Shown: positions 16,732 to 25,022 of the stretch, one piece after another
How the letters are laid out: each line of letters starts with the position of its first letter
Numbering within the stretch: the stretch's first letter is position 1
Source of the DNA: Chitinophaga cymbidii
Lineage (GTDB): Bacteria > Bacteroidota > Bacteroidia > Chitinophagales > Chitinophagaceae
NCBI RefSeq assembly: GCF_007992715.1
Contig: NZ_BKAU01000002.1
Span: forward strand, 310,001 to 374,000
DNA length: 64,000 bases
Direction: 5' to 3'
Program-made: the position numbers and the translations under genes
Notes under the pieces: generated by a model
What the model was told of the DNA's origin: nothing
The model's input: only the letters and a program-made list of their open reading frames with translations
The model's database searches: none

Positions 16732-18165
16732 ATGAAGCTGATCATGCTACTCTGGCTGGTGTTGTTATGCAGCTGCTATGGCACCCGGCAGTCGAAGGGA
16801 GGGGGACAAATAAGCGGTACTCCTGCCCGTGAGATCAATTCTGCCGATGTTGTGCTGCCGGAAGGATACCGCATTGAGGCAGTGGCTTCTGGGTTGAATT
16901 TTCCTACTGCGATGGCTTTTGATGAAGAAGGTACCCCGTATGTGATCGAAGCGGGATATTCCTACGGAGAGGTTTTCAGAAAGCCCCGGCTGCTGAAAAT
17001 CACGGGCGGAAAAACGGAAACGGTGGCTACCGGTGAAGAGAACGGGCCGTGGACGGGCATTGCATTTCATAAAAACAATTTTTACATCGCGGAAGGCGGA
17101 CAGAAAGAGGGCGGCAAGATATTGAAGGTGACGCCCGGCGGCGAGATCACCGCGGTGGTAGAAGGATTGCCCGGGATGGGCGACCACCATACCAACGGTC
17201 CCGTGATCAGGGACGGCTATATTTATTTTGCCACCGGCTCGGTGACCAACAGCGGCGTAGTGGGACCGGACAATGCGGAGTTCGGCTGGCTGAAGCGTCA
17301 TCCGGAACTGCATGATATTCCCTGTGAAGATATTACGCTGGCAGGCGAAAACTTTGAAACGGAACAGGTGCTGACGGATGCGCAGGGCGACAAAGCGGTA
17401 ACAGGTGCGTACCTGCCTTTCGGTACGGCGAGTACAGCGGGACAGGTGATCAAGGGAAAGCTGCCGTGCTCGGGTGCGGTGCTGCGCGTGCCGGTTTCCG
17501 GCGGTAAGATGGAGCTGGTGGCCTGGGGATTGCGTAACCCATATGGCCTGGCAGTTTCCGGAGACGGCAAGCTGTATGTAACGGAAAACGCCGCGGACGT
17601 ACGCGGCAGCCGGCCGCTTTGGGGCGTGGGAGATGTGCTGTGGGAGATCAGGCCGGGCGCATGGTACGGCTGGCCGGATTACAGCGAAGGAAAACCGGTG
17701 CGCCTTTTCAAAACACCCGGCGGGCCGGCATTGAAGCCCTTGCTGCAGGAAGAAAAAGGCGAAGTGCCTAAACCCGTGGCGGTACTGGCCGTGCATTCAT
17801 CTTCCAACGGGATCGACTTTTCTTCCAATGGCAATTTTGGATTTGAAAATCATGCGTTCATTGCCCAGTTCGGGGATATGGCGCCTAATGTGGGCAAGGT
17901 GTTGTCGCCTGTGGGTTTCAAGATCGTTAATGTGGATGTGCAAAGCGGGGCAGCGAAGGATTTTGCAGTGAACAGGGGCAAGAAAGGCGGGCCGGCTAGC
18001 CGTTTACATACGGGTGGACTGGAAAGGCCGGTATCCGTGAAGTTCGATCCTTCCGGTGATCATCTTTACATCGTTGATTTCGGCATACTGAAAATGACGG
18101 AAGATGGAAAATCCGTGCCGGTAGAAAATACAGGCGTGATCTGGAAAGTATCTGTTACCCGATAA
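16732..18165 (+). CDS. Sorbosone/glucose dehydrogenase-like lipoprotein
   Basis: A 477-residue protein starting at the ATG at 16732. Longer in-frame starts exist but would bury the signal peptide. MKLIMLLWLVLLCSC is a lipoprotein signal with the lipid-modified Cys near residue 15. The body is a six-bladed propeller of the soluble quinoprotein dehydrogenase type: GLNFPTAMAFDEEGTPYV, HHTNGPVIRDGYIYFATG, GLRNPYGLAVSGDGKLYVTE, and VKFDPSGDHLYIVDFG. Such proteins oxidise sugars or polyols, many with PQQ. The cytochrome c gene 10 bases downstream is a natural electron acceptor. The cofactor and substrate are inferred, and no PQQ biosynthesis genes are visible. Confidence 0.82.
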   Translation: MKLIMLLWLVLLCSCYGTRQSKGGGQISGTPAREINSADVVLPEGYRIEAVASGLNFPTAMAFDEEGTPYVIEAGYSYGEVFRKPRLLKITGGKTETVATGEENGPWTGIAFHKNNFYIAEGGQKEGGKILKVTPGGEITAVVEGLPGMGDHHTNGPVIRDGYIYFATGSVTNSGVVGPDNAEFGWLKRHPELHDIPCEDITLAGENFETEQVLTDAQGDKAVTGAYLPFGTASTAGQVIKGKLPCSGAVLRVPVSGGKMELVAWGLRNPYGLAVSGDGKLYVTENAADVRGSRPLWGVGDVLWEIRPGAWYGWPDYSEGKPVRLFKTPGGPALKPLLQEEKGEVPKPVAVLAVHSSSNGIDFSSNGNFGFENHAFIAQFGDMAPNVGKVLSPVGFKIVNVDVQSGAAKDFAVNRGKKGGPASRLHTGGLERPVSVKFDPSGDHLYIVDFGILKMTEDGKSVPVENTGVIWKVSVTR

Positions 18166-18175
18166 ATGTTGCGCG

Positions 18176-18508
18176 ATGAAAATATTCTTTGTCATATTAC
18201 TTGTTTCATGTTGCTGGATGGCCTGCACCGCACGGCGCATGCCCGCTTCTTCCCAGGCTTCAGCGGAAGTCGAGCATGGCCGGGACAAATACATGCAGTA
18301 TTGCCAGAAATGTCACCCGATGGGTGAGTCCGGATTGGGGCCTGCGCTGAACAACAGCCCCGCACCCGGTTTTGTGAAGCGCTTCCAGGTGCGGCATGGA
18401 TTGGGCGCGATGCCTGCGTTCAAAAAGGACGTGATCAGCAAGGCGGACCTGCATGACATCATGCGGTATATGAAAAGCATGAAACGGGAAGAGAAGCTGC
18501 CGTCGTAA
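18176..18508 (+). CDS. Single-haem cytochrome c lipoprotein
   Basis: A 110-residue protein with a lipoprotein signal (LLVSCCWMAC) and one haem motif, YCQKCHPM, near residue 45. A Met further on (GAMPAFKKD) is the probable sixth haem ligand, typical of class I cytochromes; the C-terminal helix is LHDIMRYMKSM. It would accept electrons on the periplasmic side of a membrane. The gene follows the sugar dehydrogenase by 10 bases, so the pair is probably a two-component oxidation module. Its stop lies five bases from the stop of the convergent ABC1 gene, with no clear terminator between them. Confidence 0.88.
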   Translation: MKIFFVILLVSCCWMACTARRMPASSQASAEVEHGRDKYMQYCQKCHPMGESGLGPALNNSPAPGFVKRFQVRHGLGAMPAFKKDVISKADLHDIMRYMKSMKREEKLPS

Positions 18509-18513
18509 TGCAG

Positions 18514-19806
18514 TTACAATGCAGTTTTGATATTCGCTTTCAGATCGCTGAGCATGGAGTAGAGGCCAAAGTAAGTACGGTTGATGTACAGGGAATGCCT
18601 TGTGCCGCGCGCTACTTTTGATTCCCGCACCTCTTTCAGATTGTACAGGTAATCCATATATGCATAGATCTCGTTAAAATAATCTTCGTTACCAAAATCA
18701 AAACGTTCTACCGTAAACGGCAGGGTCAGCAGGCGGATCATTTCCTGGAAAAGGCCGGAGAAGAAAACGATCTCCTTTTCCGTATCCGTTGGATGGATCA
18801 TTTCGAGGTTGGTGTAGATCTCCTTGCGGCGGGCTTCGTCTTTCAATACTTCTTTATCGGTGAGCAGGAAGTAGTTCACGTAAAAATCTTCCGGTATCTC
18901 TTTGACGCAACCGAAATCGAAAATGCCAACGGTGCCGTCTTCGCGCAGCAGGAAATTTCCGGGGTGCGGGTCCGCATGCACTTTCTTCAGCTTGTGCACC
19001 TGGAACTGGTAAAAGTCCCACAGCGCCTGACCGATCCTGTTGCGTATTTCCTGTGAAGGATTGGTGAGCAGAAATTCTTTCAGGTGTTTGCCTTCCAGCC
19101 AGTCCATCGTGATGATCCGGTCGGATGACAAAGAGGGATAGTAAACGGGGAAGATGAGGTTGGGAATATGCGCGCATTGGGCGGACAATTCCTGTGAGCG
19201 GCGGAGTTCCAGCGCGTAATCCGTTTCTTCCAGCAGCTTGGATTCTATCTCGTCAAAATATTTGTCCATATCCACCTCATTCATGCCTACAATACGGATG
19301 GCAAAGGGTTTCACGAGGCGGAGGTCCGACTTCACACTGTTGGCCACGCCGGGATACTGGATCTTTACGGCCAGCGGCTTCCCGTCTTTCACCGCTTTGT
19401 GCACCTGCCCGATAGACGCGGCGTTGGCGGCTTTCATATCGAACTGATCGTATAGCTGGGTGGGGGATTTACCGAGCGTTTTGATGAAAGTGTTCACCAC
19501 CAGCGGCCCCGAAAGCGGCGGCGCGCTGTACTGGCTCATGGCGAAACGCTCTGTATAGGCTTTGGGCAGCATGCCCTTGTCCATACTCAGCATCTGCGCC
19601 ACTTTGAGGGCGCTGCCTTTGAGGTTGCTGAGCGTGTCGTATATGTCTTCCGCATTTTCCTGGTGGAGCGCATCTTTGGTGATGGAAGGGTCCATCAGCT
19701 TGCGGGTGTAATGTTTGATATAGTTGGTGCCTACTTTCAGTCCGGTTGTAACCAGTCTTCCGGCTCTCTCCACTTTGCCGGTGGCAATATTCGTCTGTTC
19801 CTTCAT
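18514..19806 (-). CDS. ABC1/AarF/UbiB-family atypical kinase
   Basis: A 430-residue member of the ABC1 (ADCK/COQ8) protein-kinase-like family. Visible motifs are the A-rich loop AASIGQVHKAV, the ATP-binding Lys in LAVKIQYPGV, the Glu region ESKLLEETDYALEL, the catalytic HADPHPGNFLL and the metal-binding FDFGCVKE. The family's KxGQ motif reads KVAQ here (SALKVAQMLSM). Family members support quinone biosynthesis or lipid homeostasis. There is no membrane helix. It sits 11 bases after a TetR-like gene, and the pair is probably co-transcribed. The pathway it serves cannot be read from sequence. Confidence 0.88.
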   Translation of the reverse strand: MKEQTNIATGKVERAGRLVTTGLKVGTNYIKHYTRKLMDPSITKDALHQENAEDIYDTLSNLKGSALKVAQMLSMDKGMLPKAYTERFAMSQYSAPPLSGPLVVNTFIKTLGKSPTQLYDQFDMKAANAASIGQVHKAVKDGKPLAVKIQYPGVANSVKSDLRLVKPFAIRIVGMNEVDMDKYFDEIESKLLEETDYALELRRSQELSAQCAHIPNLIFPVYYPSLSSDRIITMDWLEGKHLKEFLLTNPSQEIRNRIGQALWDFYQFQVHKLKKVHADPHPGNFLLREDGTVGIFDFGCVKEIPEDFYVNYFLLTDKEVLKDEARRKEIYTNLEMIHPTDTEKEIVFFSGLFQEMIRLLTLPFTVERFDFGNEDYFNEIYAYMDYLYNLKEVRESKVARGTRHSLYINRTYFGLYSMLSDLKANIKTAL

Positions 19807-19817
19807 GTTGTTGGTCC

Positions 19818-20444
19818 TTATTTCCTTGCGAGAATGAATTTCCCGAAGTCCAGCAGGCTGTCCAGCGTATTGGAATGGATCAGCTGGAAGCTCAGGTTCA
19901 CGGCTTTCTCGATGGCCGCGTCGGTCAGCTCAAAATTGACGCTGGTATCATCGATCCAGTATTTCAGAACGAACAGCGCCTGCATCCAGAAGCCGTGCAC
20001 ATACTGGTCGGAGATATATTTTCTTTCCTTGATCTCGGAGGTCAGATACCCTTCTTTGATCAGTCCGGACGCATATTCGTAGAACGCTTTTTTGAAAGTG
20101 GACAGCTGCCGGTACTGCGAGCCGGGGAAATGGAAACGTTCCTTTTGCAGCAGGATGTAACTTCTGTCTTCTTTCAGCTTTTGCACCCAGAGGAAGTAAA
20201 ACGCCAGCAGCTTTTCCTGCGCGGTGTATTGCTGATAGGTTTCATCTTCGCGCAGCTGATCGGTGGTACGCTGGAAGAAGTCCAGCCAGATGTCGTTTTC
20301 CACGCCTTCCATGGAACTGTAGTGTTCGTAAAAGGAGGTTTCCGGGGCGTCCAGTATTTTGCAGAGGGCGAAAACAGAAACGGGTCTTTTTCCATTTTCG
20401 AGCCAGTAGCGCTTATATGCTTCGCGGATAGATTGCTTTTCCAT
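19818..20444 (-). CDS. TetR-like transcriptional regulator
   Basis: A 208-residue protein. An N-terminal helix-turn-helix of TetR design spans about residues 5-50 (AYKRYWLENGKRPVSVFALCKILDAPETSFYEHY), and an all-helical ligand/dimerisation region follows. The usual start of the TetR DNA-binding domain is divergent, so I call it TetR-like. The gene precedes the ABC1 kinase by 11 bases; it may control that gene and itself. A -7 box TAAATTTG lies upstream (complement of 20484-20491). Confidence 0.75.
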   Translation of the reverse strand: MEKQSIREAYKRYWLENGKRPVSVFALCKILDAPETSFYEHYSSMEGVENDIWLDFFQRTTDQLREDETYQQYTAQEKLLAFYFLWVQKLKEDRSYILLQKERFHFPGSQYRQLSTFKKAFYEYASGLIKEGYLTSEIKERKYISDQYVHGFWMQALFVLKYWIDDTSVNFELTDAAIEKAVNLSFQLIHSNTLDSLLDFGKFILARK

Positions 20445-20483
20445 AATAGCTCCGTTTTTTGATGGTGAATAGCGGGGGTATTA

Positions 20484-20491
20484 CAAATTTA
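20484..20491 (-). promoter_or_regulatory. Bacteroidota -7 box before the TetR-like gene
   Basis: On the minus strand this reads TAAATTTG, matching TAnnTTTG, 39 bases before the start at 20444. No convincing -33 element is seen at the usual distance. Confidence 0.4.
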
Positions 20492-20553
20492 CGCCAAGCG
20501 CGGTTACCAGCATCAGCTGTATGGGAGAGTTTTGTTAAATATTTGCCAAATGC

Positions 20554-20588
20554 AAAAGGGTGCGCTTGACAAGTACGCACCCTTTTTT
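20554..20588. terminator. Hairpin terminator with a strong T run
   Basis: AAAAGGGTGCG (20554-20564) pairs with CGCACCCTTTT (20576-20586) around an 11-base loop. There is a six-T run on the plus strand and a four-T run on the minus strand. It lies about 100 bases past the stop of the leftward MFS gene and probably ends that operon before the TetR-like gene. Confidence 0.7.
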
Positions 20589-20690
20589 GTTGTTGCAAAA
20601 ATTTTTTTCGGGAGGCAGAAGCGCTATGGACGGCAGCTCCTGCCGTTGCCGTTTCGCCTTGAACTTTCCGGTTCTGCAACTACATCATCT

Positions 20691-21953
20691 TCAGCTGGCC
20701 GCGGCCATTACCGGCGGCTGTTCCGCCAGTTTCTGTTTTGCCTGTATCTGCCGGTTCAGCAGGTACATCATTACGGTGGTGAGGGCGAAAGCGATGATCA
20801 TCACATATCCCAGCCGGTCGTAATGCAGCAGCGTGCCGCCGGTGGTCTGCACAACGATCTTGCCGGCCACGAATGCGGCGATGCCGCCGGACAGCTGCTG
20901 GAGGGACGAGTTGATGCTCATGAACGCGCCGCGGTCATGCAGCGAGGGCATGGAGGTCATGATCGCCTGGGAGGGGATCACCCGGCCGAAAACGCCCAGG
21001 AACATCAGGCCGCTGATGATGATCGCCATGTACAGCGGCGTAATGCCGAGGTGGGTGTAGATGTAGACCATCACGGCGCAGAGCAGAGTGGCGATGTAGA
21101 ACATGTTCGCCTTGCCGAACTTATCGCTCAGCTTCCCGATCACCGGGCCGAGCGCGAAAGAAATGATTCCGCTGGCGATGAACAGGAGGGTCACGTCTGT
21201 TTCGGACAGGCCCAGGTTGTGCCGTGAGAAAGTGCTGCCGAAGGGCATCATCATGTAACCGCCGATGGACAGGATCATGGTGGTACCGAAGGCCAGGAAG
21301 TAGCTGCGGTTGCTGAGCGTATGCAGCAGATGCGCGAATGCGTTCTTTTCCGTTTTCTTCGTGAGGTGGCCGGTGATGGGCTTCACATAGATCATCATAA
21401 TGATGCCGATCACCACGCCGAATATCCCGATCATCCAGAAGGGCGCATGCCAGGAGAGGCGGTTGGCGAGTTCCCATCCGATGGGGATGCCTACTACCTG
21501 GCTCAGGCCGAAGGCCATCTGCACGAAGCCCATTACGCGGCCCCTTACTTCCGGCTGGAACAGGTCCGCGATAATCGCCATGCCAATGGCGCCCATCACG
21601 CCGCCGAAAAGCCCGGTGATGATGCGCGCGCCGAGGAGGAACAGGTAATTGGGTGCGAGGGCGCAAAGGAAAGTGCCCAGCACGAAGCCGGTATAAAATA
21701 CCATCAGCATCTTTTTACGGTCGAATTTGTCCGCAAAGCCTGCCGCGAGAATGCCGGATATACCGGCGCTGATGGCGTAACCGGAAACAACCAGGCCGAA
21801 TTGTTCCGTTTTGATGTTCATTTTGGAGAGGAGTATTTCACCGAGCGGGTTCAGCACCATGAAATCCAGGATCACCGTGAATTGCAGCAATGCAATAAGG
21901 GCGATCATGAAAACCTGGTACCGGGTAAAAAGCCTTTCTTTCGTTGGTTGCAT
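20691..21953 (-). CDS. MFS transporter, drug-efflux type
   Basis: A 420-residue protein with about 12 hydrophobic helices. ADKFDRKKML after the second helix matches the MFS loop 2-3 signature, and GKLSDKFGKANM repeats it in the second half; VMGFVQMAFGLSQVVGIPIGWEL resembles the antiporter motif C region. It is the last gene of a TetR - ferredoxin-fold - MFS operon whose promoter carries a TetR operator, which suggests inducible export of a toxic compound or metabolite. The substrate is unknown. The gap to the previous gene is 23 bases. Confidence 0.88.
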   Translation of the reverse strand: MQPTKERLFTRYQVFMIALIALLQFTVILDFMVLNPLGEILLSKMNIKTEQFGLVVSGYAISAGISGILAAGFADKFDRKKMLMVFYTGFVLGTFLCALAPNYLFLLGARIITGLFGGVMGAIGMAIIADLFQPEVRGRVMGFVQMAFGLSQVVGIPIGWELANRLSWHAPFWMIGIFGVVIGIIMMIYVKPITGHLTKKTEKNAFAHLLHTLSNRSYFLAFGTTMILSIGGYMMMPFGSTFSRHNLGLSETDVTLLFIASGIISFALGPVIGKLSDKFGKANMFYIATLLCAVMVYIYTHLGITPLYMAIIISGLMFLGVFGRVIPSQAIMTSMPSLHDRGAFMSINSSLQQLSGGIAAFVAGKIVVQTTGGTLLHYDRLGYVMIIAFALTTVMMYLLNRQIQAKQKLAEQPPVMAAAS

Positions 21954-21976
21954 GGTTTCGTTCGTTGTTTTGAGTT

Positions 21977-22222
21977 TTATTCCGGCAGTTCTTCGCAGTG
22001 GAAGCCAGCTGCTGTAATGAGTTGAATGATGTCTGCCGGCTGCAGGCGGGTGGACTCGATGCGGAGCACTTTGTCCGTATCCTCGCGGTCCACGTTCCAG
22101 CGCCGGATGCCGGGCGTATTGTCCAGCGCGGCGCTTACCTGGCGGAGGTCTTTTTTAAACCGGATATTGGTCCGGAAAACCAGTACTTCCACGCCGGGTT
22201 CAATGGTGAATACAGTGTTCAT
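21977..22222 (-). CDS. Small ferredoxin-fold (HMA-like) protein without CxxC
   Basis: An 81-residue protein whose predicted beta-alpha-beta-beta-alpha-beta order matches the heavy-metal-associated fold (EVLVFRTNI, a helix ending ALDNTPGI, RWNVDREDTDKVLRIES, a helix ADIIQLITAAGF). It lacks the metal-binding CxxC; the only Cys is near the C terminus (FHCEELPE). So metal binding by the usual site is unlikely. It lies between a TetR regulator and an MFS exporter, 11 and 23 bases away. It may be a ligand sensor or accessory protein for the exporter. The fold is inferred from pattern only. Confidence 0.7.
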   Translation of the reverse strand: MNTVFTIEPGVEVLVFRTNIRFKKDLRQVSAALDNTPGIRRWNVDREDTDKVLRIESTRLQPADIIQLITAAGFHCEELPE

Positions 22223-22233
22223 GATAAACGGTT

Positions 22234-22824
22234 TTAAGGTTTCAGGGCTTTCAGCACGAGGGAAAGCGTCTGTTGCATGGATTCATCGCTGAATGTATAT
22301 TTCTTATGCCCCCAGCTGCCTTCCTGCGTGTGGAATTTGATCAGCTGGTAAAGGGGGGCGAAGGCGACCGACCAGAATACTTCGAAAGGCAGTTTGAGCA
22401 GCTCTTTCCTGTTCAGCGCATTGTGGTGGAAGCGGCCCATGGTTTCCTTGAAGATCTTATGCAGCTGTTCGAACACTTTGTCGTAGTGCCGGGAATAGCG
22501 CATTTTTTCGATGAACTCTGTTTCCAGGGGGTATTCCAGGAAATATTTCGCCCGGTTCCGCCACTGCACCTTCATTCCTTCCTCAAAGCTCATCTCCGGG
22601 TCAAAGTCCCGCATGCTTTCTTCCATCATGTGGTTGGTGGCGCGGAGGGTGACCTGCATGATGAGGTCTTCCCGGTCTTTATAATAGATGTAGATGGTGG
22701 CGGGAGAAACGCCGGCGGCTTTGGCCAGTTTGTTCACCCCGAATCCGTCCAGCCCCTCTTTTACGATCATTTCAATGGCTTTCTGGTAGATCAGGTCAAC
22801 CTTGTTCTCGTCCCTTGTTCGCAT
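22234..22824 (-). CDS. TetR/AcrR-family repressor
   Basis: A 196-residue regulator with a canonical N-terminal helix-turn-helix: IYQKAIEMIVKEGLDGFGVNKLAKAAGVSPATIYIYYKDREDLI (residues about 12-55, quoted here in general form only by its hallmark GVSPATIYIYYKDRE). The C-terminal helical domain is variable, as expected for ligand binding. It heads the operon with the ferredoxin-fold protein and the MFS transporter. A palindrome overlapping its promoter suggests it represses its own operon, and perhaps the divergent PepSY gene, until an inducer binds. Confidence 0.9.
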   Translation of the reverse strand: MRTRDENKVDLIYQKAIEMIVKEGLDGFGVNKLAKAAGVSPATIYIYYKDREDLIMQVTLRATNHMMEESMRDFDPEMSFEEGMKVQWRNRAKYFLEYPLETEFIEKMRYSRHYDKVFEQLHKIFKETMGRFHHNALNRKELLKLPFEVFWSVAFAPLYQLIKFHTQEGSWGHKKYTFSDESMQQTLSLVLKALKP

Positions 22825-22832
22825 AACGGGAG

Positions 22833-22855
22833 CAAAGATAAGTGAGCGTTCGCTC
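22833..22855 (-). promoter_or_regulatory. -7 box with overlapping TetR-type operator
   Basis: On the minus strand TATCTTTG (22833-22840) is a good TAnnTTTG -7 box, 8 bases before the TetR ATG. Three bases further upstream is GAGCGAACGCTC (22844-22855): two 5-bp arms GAGCG/CGCTC around AA. It has the size and GAGCG half-sites of classic TetR-family operators and sits between the -33 and -7 positions, so a bound repressor would block the promoter. Confidence 0.65.
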
Positions 22856-23009
22856 TTTTATGGAATAAAATTGACGAATGCGGGTCATCATTGACGAGCC
22901 GGACAAGGGTGGCGGGGCTGTTTTTACGTTTCCCGCAACTTTTTTTCCCGATCCGAGCAAGGAATTTTCCGGCCGGGATGCATCTTTGCAACTCACCTGA
23001 TCGGGTAAA

Positions 23010-24170
23010 ATGAAAAAAATAGTAGGGAAAGTACACCTCTGGCTCGGATTGACTTCCGGGCTGGTGGTTTTCGTTATTAGCATTACCGGATGTATCCTGG
23101 CTTTTGAGCAGGAGTTCAAGAGCGCGTTGTTTCCGTATCTCCACGCGGAGGTGCAGGAAGGCAAAACGCCGCTCGCGCCTTCGCAGCTGATCGCTATCGC
23201 CAACCGGCATATTACGGATAAGAAGCCTAACGGCGTGAACTACGCCGGGCCGGGCAAGAGTGTGTCTGTCATGTACTATGGCGCGGACCCCGATTATTAC
23301 TACCAGGTTTTCATGGACCCCTATTCCGGCAAAGTGCTCAAAGTATGGAGCGAGGAGGAGGATTTCTTTCATTTCATCCTCCACGGCCACTTCTATCTGT
23401 GGCTGCCGCCGGCGATCGGCCAGCCCGTAGTGGCGTCCGCCACGCTTGTTTTTCTTATTATGCTGATATCCGGGCTGATCCTCTGGTGGCCTAAGAATAA
23501 AGGTGCCGCCAAACAGCGGTTTTCCATCAAATGGAGCGCCAGGTGGCGCCGGAAGAACTACGACCTGCATAACGTGATGGGCTTTTATGTGATGATCATC
23601 GCGATGGTGCTGGCGTTAACGGGACTGGTTTGGGGATTCGAATGGTTCAGCAACGCCGCCTACTTCGCTACTACGGGTAAATCCCTGAAGGATGTCACCA
23701 TCCCCGTTTCCGACACTACCGGCTACACCCATGAAGCTGCCAAAGCCATCGCGGTAGACCGTGCCTGGAACGGCATCCAGCAACAGATGCCGAAGACCGC
23801 CGGCATGTTCGTATCCATGCCGCAGGCAAAGGCGGAGGCGCTGAACATATTTGTCAACCTGCGCCCCGGTACTTATTATAAGGGAGATAATTATGTTTTT
23901 GACCAGTATACGCTGCAGCCGCTGGAATCGAACGGTCCCTACAGCGGGAAGTATGCGGATGCCGGTGTGGGCGACAAGCTGCGGAAAATGAATTACGACA
24001 TCCACACGGGTGCGATATGGGGACTGGCCGGCAAGATCATGATGTTCTGCGCCAGCCTGATCTGCGCGAGCCTCCCGGTGACGGGGGTGACGATCTGGTG
24101 GGGCCGGAAGAAGAAGCAGAAAAAAGTGGTTCCTGTGGCGAGGGTGCGCCCGGAGCCTGTATTAGGTTAA
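23010..24170 (+). CDS. PepSY-associated transmembrane protein
   Basis: A 386-residue inner-membrane protein. The start KIVGKVHLWLGLTSGLVVFVISITG is the first PepSY_TM helix. A periplasmic PepSY-like domain covers about residues 35-130, and three further helices lie near 140-160 (VVASATLVFLIMLISGLIL), 190-215 and 340-365. HLWLG, DLHNVMGFY and YDIHTGAIWGL carry the conserved His residues thought to bind haem in the ferric-reductase-like members. Such proteins often accompany siderophore uptake (PiuB/FoxB type) and may reduce ferric siderophores. It is divergent from the TetR gene. The direct function is inferred from the family. Confidence 0.85.
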   Translation: MKKIVGKVHLWLGLTSGLVVFVISITGCILAFEQEFKSALFPYLHAEVQEGKTPLAPSQLIAIANRHITDKKPNGVNYAGPGKSVSVMYYGADPDYYYQVFMDPYSGKVLKVWSEEEDFFHFILHGHFYLWLPPAIGQPVVASATLVFLIMLISGLILWWPKNKGAAKQRFSIKWSARWRRKNYDLHNVMGFYVMIIAMVLALTGLVWGFEWFSNAAYFATTGKSLKDVTIPVSDTTGYTHEAAKAIAVDRAWNGIQQQMPKTAGMFVSMPQAKAEALNIFVNLRPGTYYKGDNYVFDQYTLQPLESNGPYSGKYADAGVGDKLRKMNYDIHTGAIWGLAGKIMMFCASLICASLPVTGVTIWWGRKKKQKKVVPVARVRPEPVLG

Positions 24171-24198
24171 TAGCTATACACCATAATTGGAATTAAGA

Positions 24199-24222
24199 GC
24201 CGTCCGCATGGGCGGCTTTTTT
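24199..24222 (+). terminator. Terminator after the PepSY gene
   Basis: GCCGTCC (24199-24205) and GGGCGGC (24210-24216) pair around GCAT, followed by six Ts. The next 247 bases to the cupin gene hold no convincing gene. They contain an 8-bp inverted repeat, GCAGTAAA at 24349-24356 and TTTACTGC at 24375-24382, and an AT-rich imperfect inverted repeat near 24253-24295. Confidence 0.8.
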
Positions 24223-24469
24223 GGTGTTTTTGATGAGGAAATCGAAAATAATTATGATATTATGTGATTGTAATCGAAAAACATCATAATATTTAGCGAT
24301 TTGATCACATAACAGATCCCGATAGTGCTGGGCGTAAATGGAGCCGTAGCAGTAAAGCCCGGTTTTCGCAAACTTTTACTGCCAACTACCCACATGCCAC
24401 ATTGCATACGATCACCCCTGATAATATTGAGGAGTTCCTTATCTGATAAACTGTGCTTATTTTTCACTC

Positions 24470-24967
24470 ATGAAACAAACATCCGCCGCATACTGGAAGC
24501 AGGCGCTGCAACTCACGCAACATGTAGAAGGAGGCGCTTTCCGTGAAACGTACCGTGCTCCGCTGACCATCTCGCACAACAATTTTCCGGGCCCGCGAAA
24601 CGCATCCACCGGCATTTATTTTTTGCTGGAAGATGGTGATTTCTCCGCTTTCCACCGCATCGCTTCAGATGAGATGTGGCATTTTTATGATGGCACTACC
24701 TTGCATATTTACGAGATCAGGCCGGACGGCACGCTGCAGGTACACAAGCTGGGCCGCGATCTCCTGCAGGGAGAGCAATTGCAGCTGGTGATCCCCGCAG
24801 GCAGCTGGTTTGCTTCCTGTGTGGAGGAAACGGGTGGTTTTGCTTTGGTGGGATGCACGGTGGCGCCGGGATTTGATTTTGCGGATTTTGAGCTGGCGGA
24901 CAGGAATGAATTGTCCGCATTGTTCCCTCAACATAAAGGATTGATCGCTTTACTCACGAGATCATAA
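24470..24967 (+). CDS. Cupin-fold protein of the DUF985 (Cupin_5) family
   Basis: A 165-residue cytosolic protein. HVEGGAFRETYRA at the N terminus, TGIYFLLEDGDFSAFHRIASDEMWHFYDG with its His/Glu pattern, and LQLVIPAGSWFAS match the DUF985 cupins. These resemble sugar isomerase or epimerase folds, but no activity has been settled for most members. The gene stands alone between a terminator and a bidirectional terminator shared with the sialic-acid locus. Confidence 0.88.
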   Translation: MKQTSAAYWKQALQLTQHVEGGAFRETYRAPLTISHNNFPGPRNASTGIYFLLEDGDFSAFHRIASDEMWHFYDGTTLHIYEIRPDGTLQVHKLGRDLLQGEQLQLVIPAGSWFASCVEETGGFALVGCTVAPGFDFADFELADRNELSALFPQHKGLIALLTRS

Positions 24968-24972
24968 ATGCA

Positions 24973-25000
24973 AAAAGCATAGCCCGCGGGCTATGCTTTT
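24973..25000. terminator. Bidirectional terminator between cupin and symporter genes
   Basis: AAAAGCATAGCCC (24973-24985) and GGGCTATGCTTTT (24988-25000) form a perfect 13-bp stem with a two-base spacer, AT-flanked on both sides. It can stop both the rightward cupin transcript and the leftward sialic-acid operon. Confidence 0.85.
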
Positions 25001-25022
25001 CTTTTTCATACTGGCAAACAAA

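Noticed and set aside
24252..24467. A 71-residue open frame on the minus strand between the PepSY and cupin genes
   Set aside because: No recognisable features; AT-rich intergenic sequence with inverted repeats, and the frame is not continued in any known pattern.
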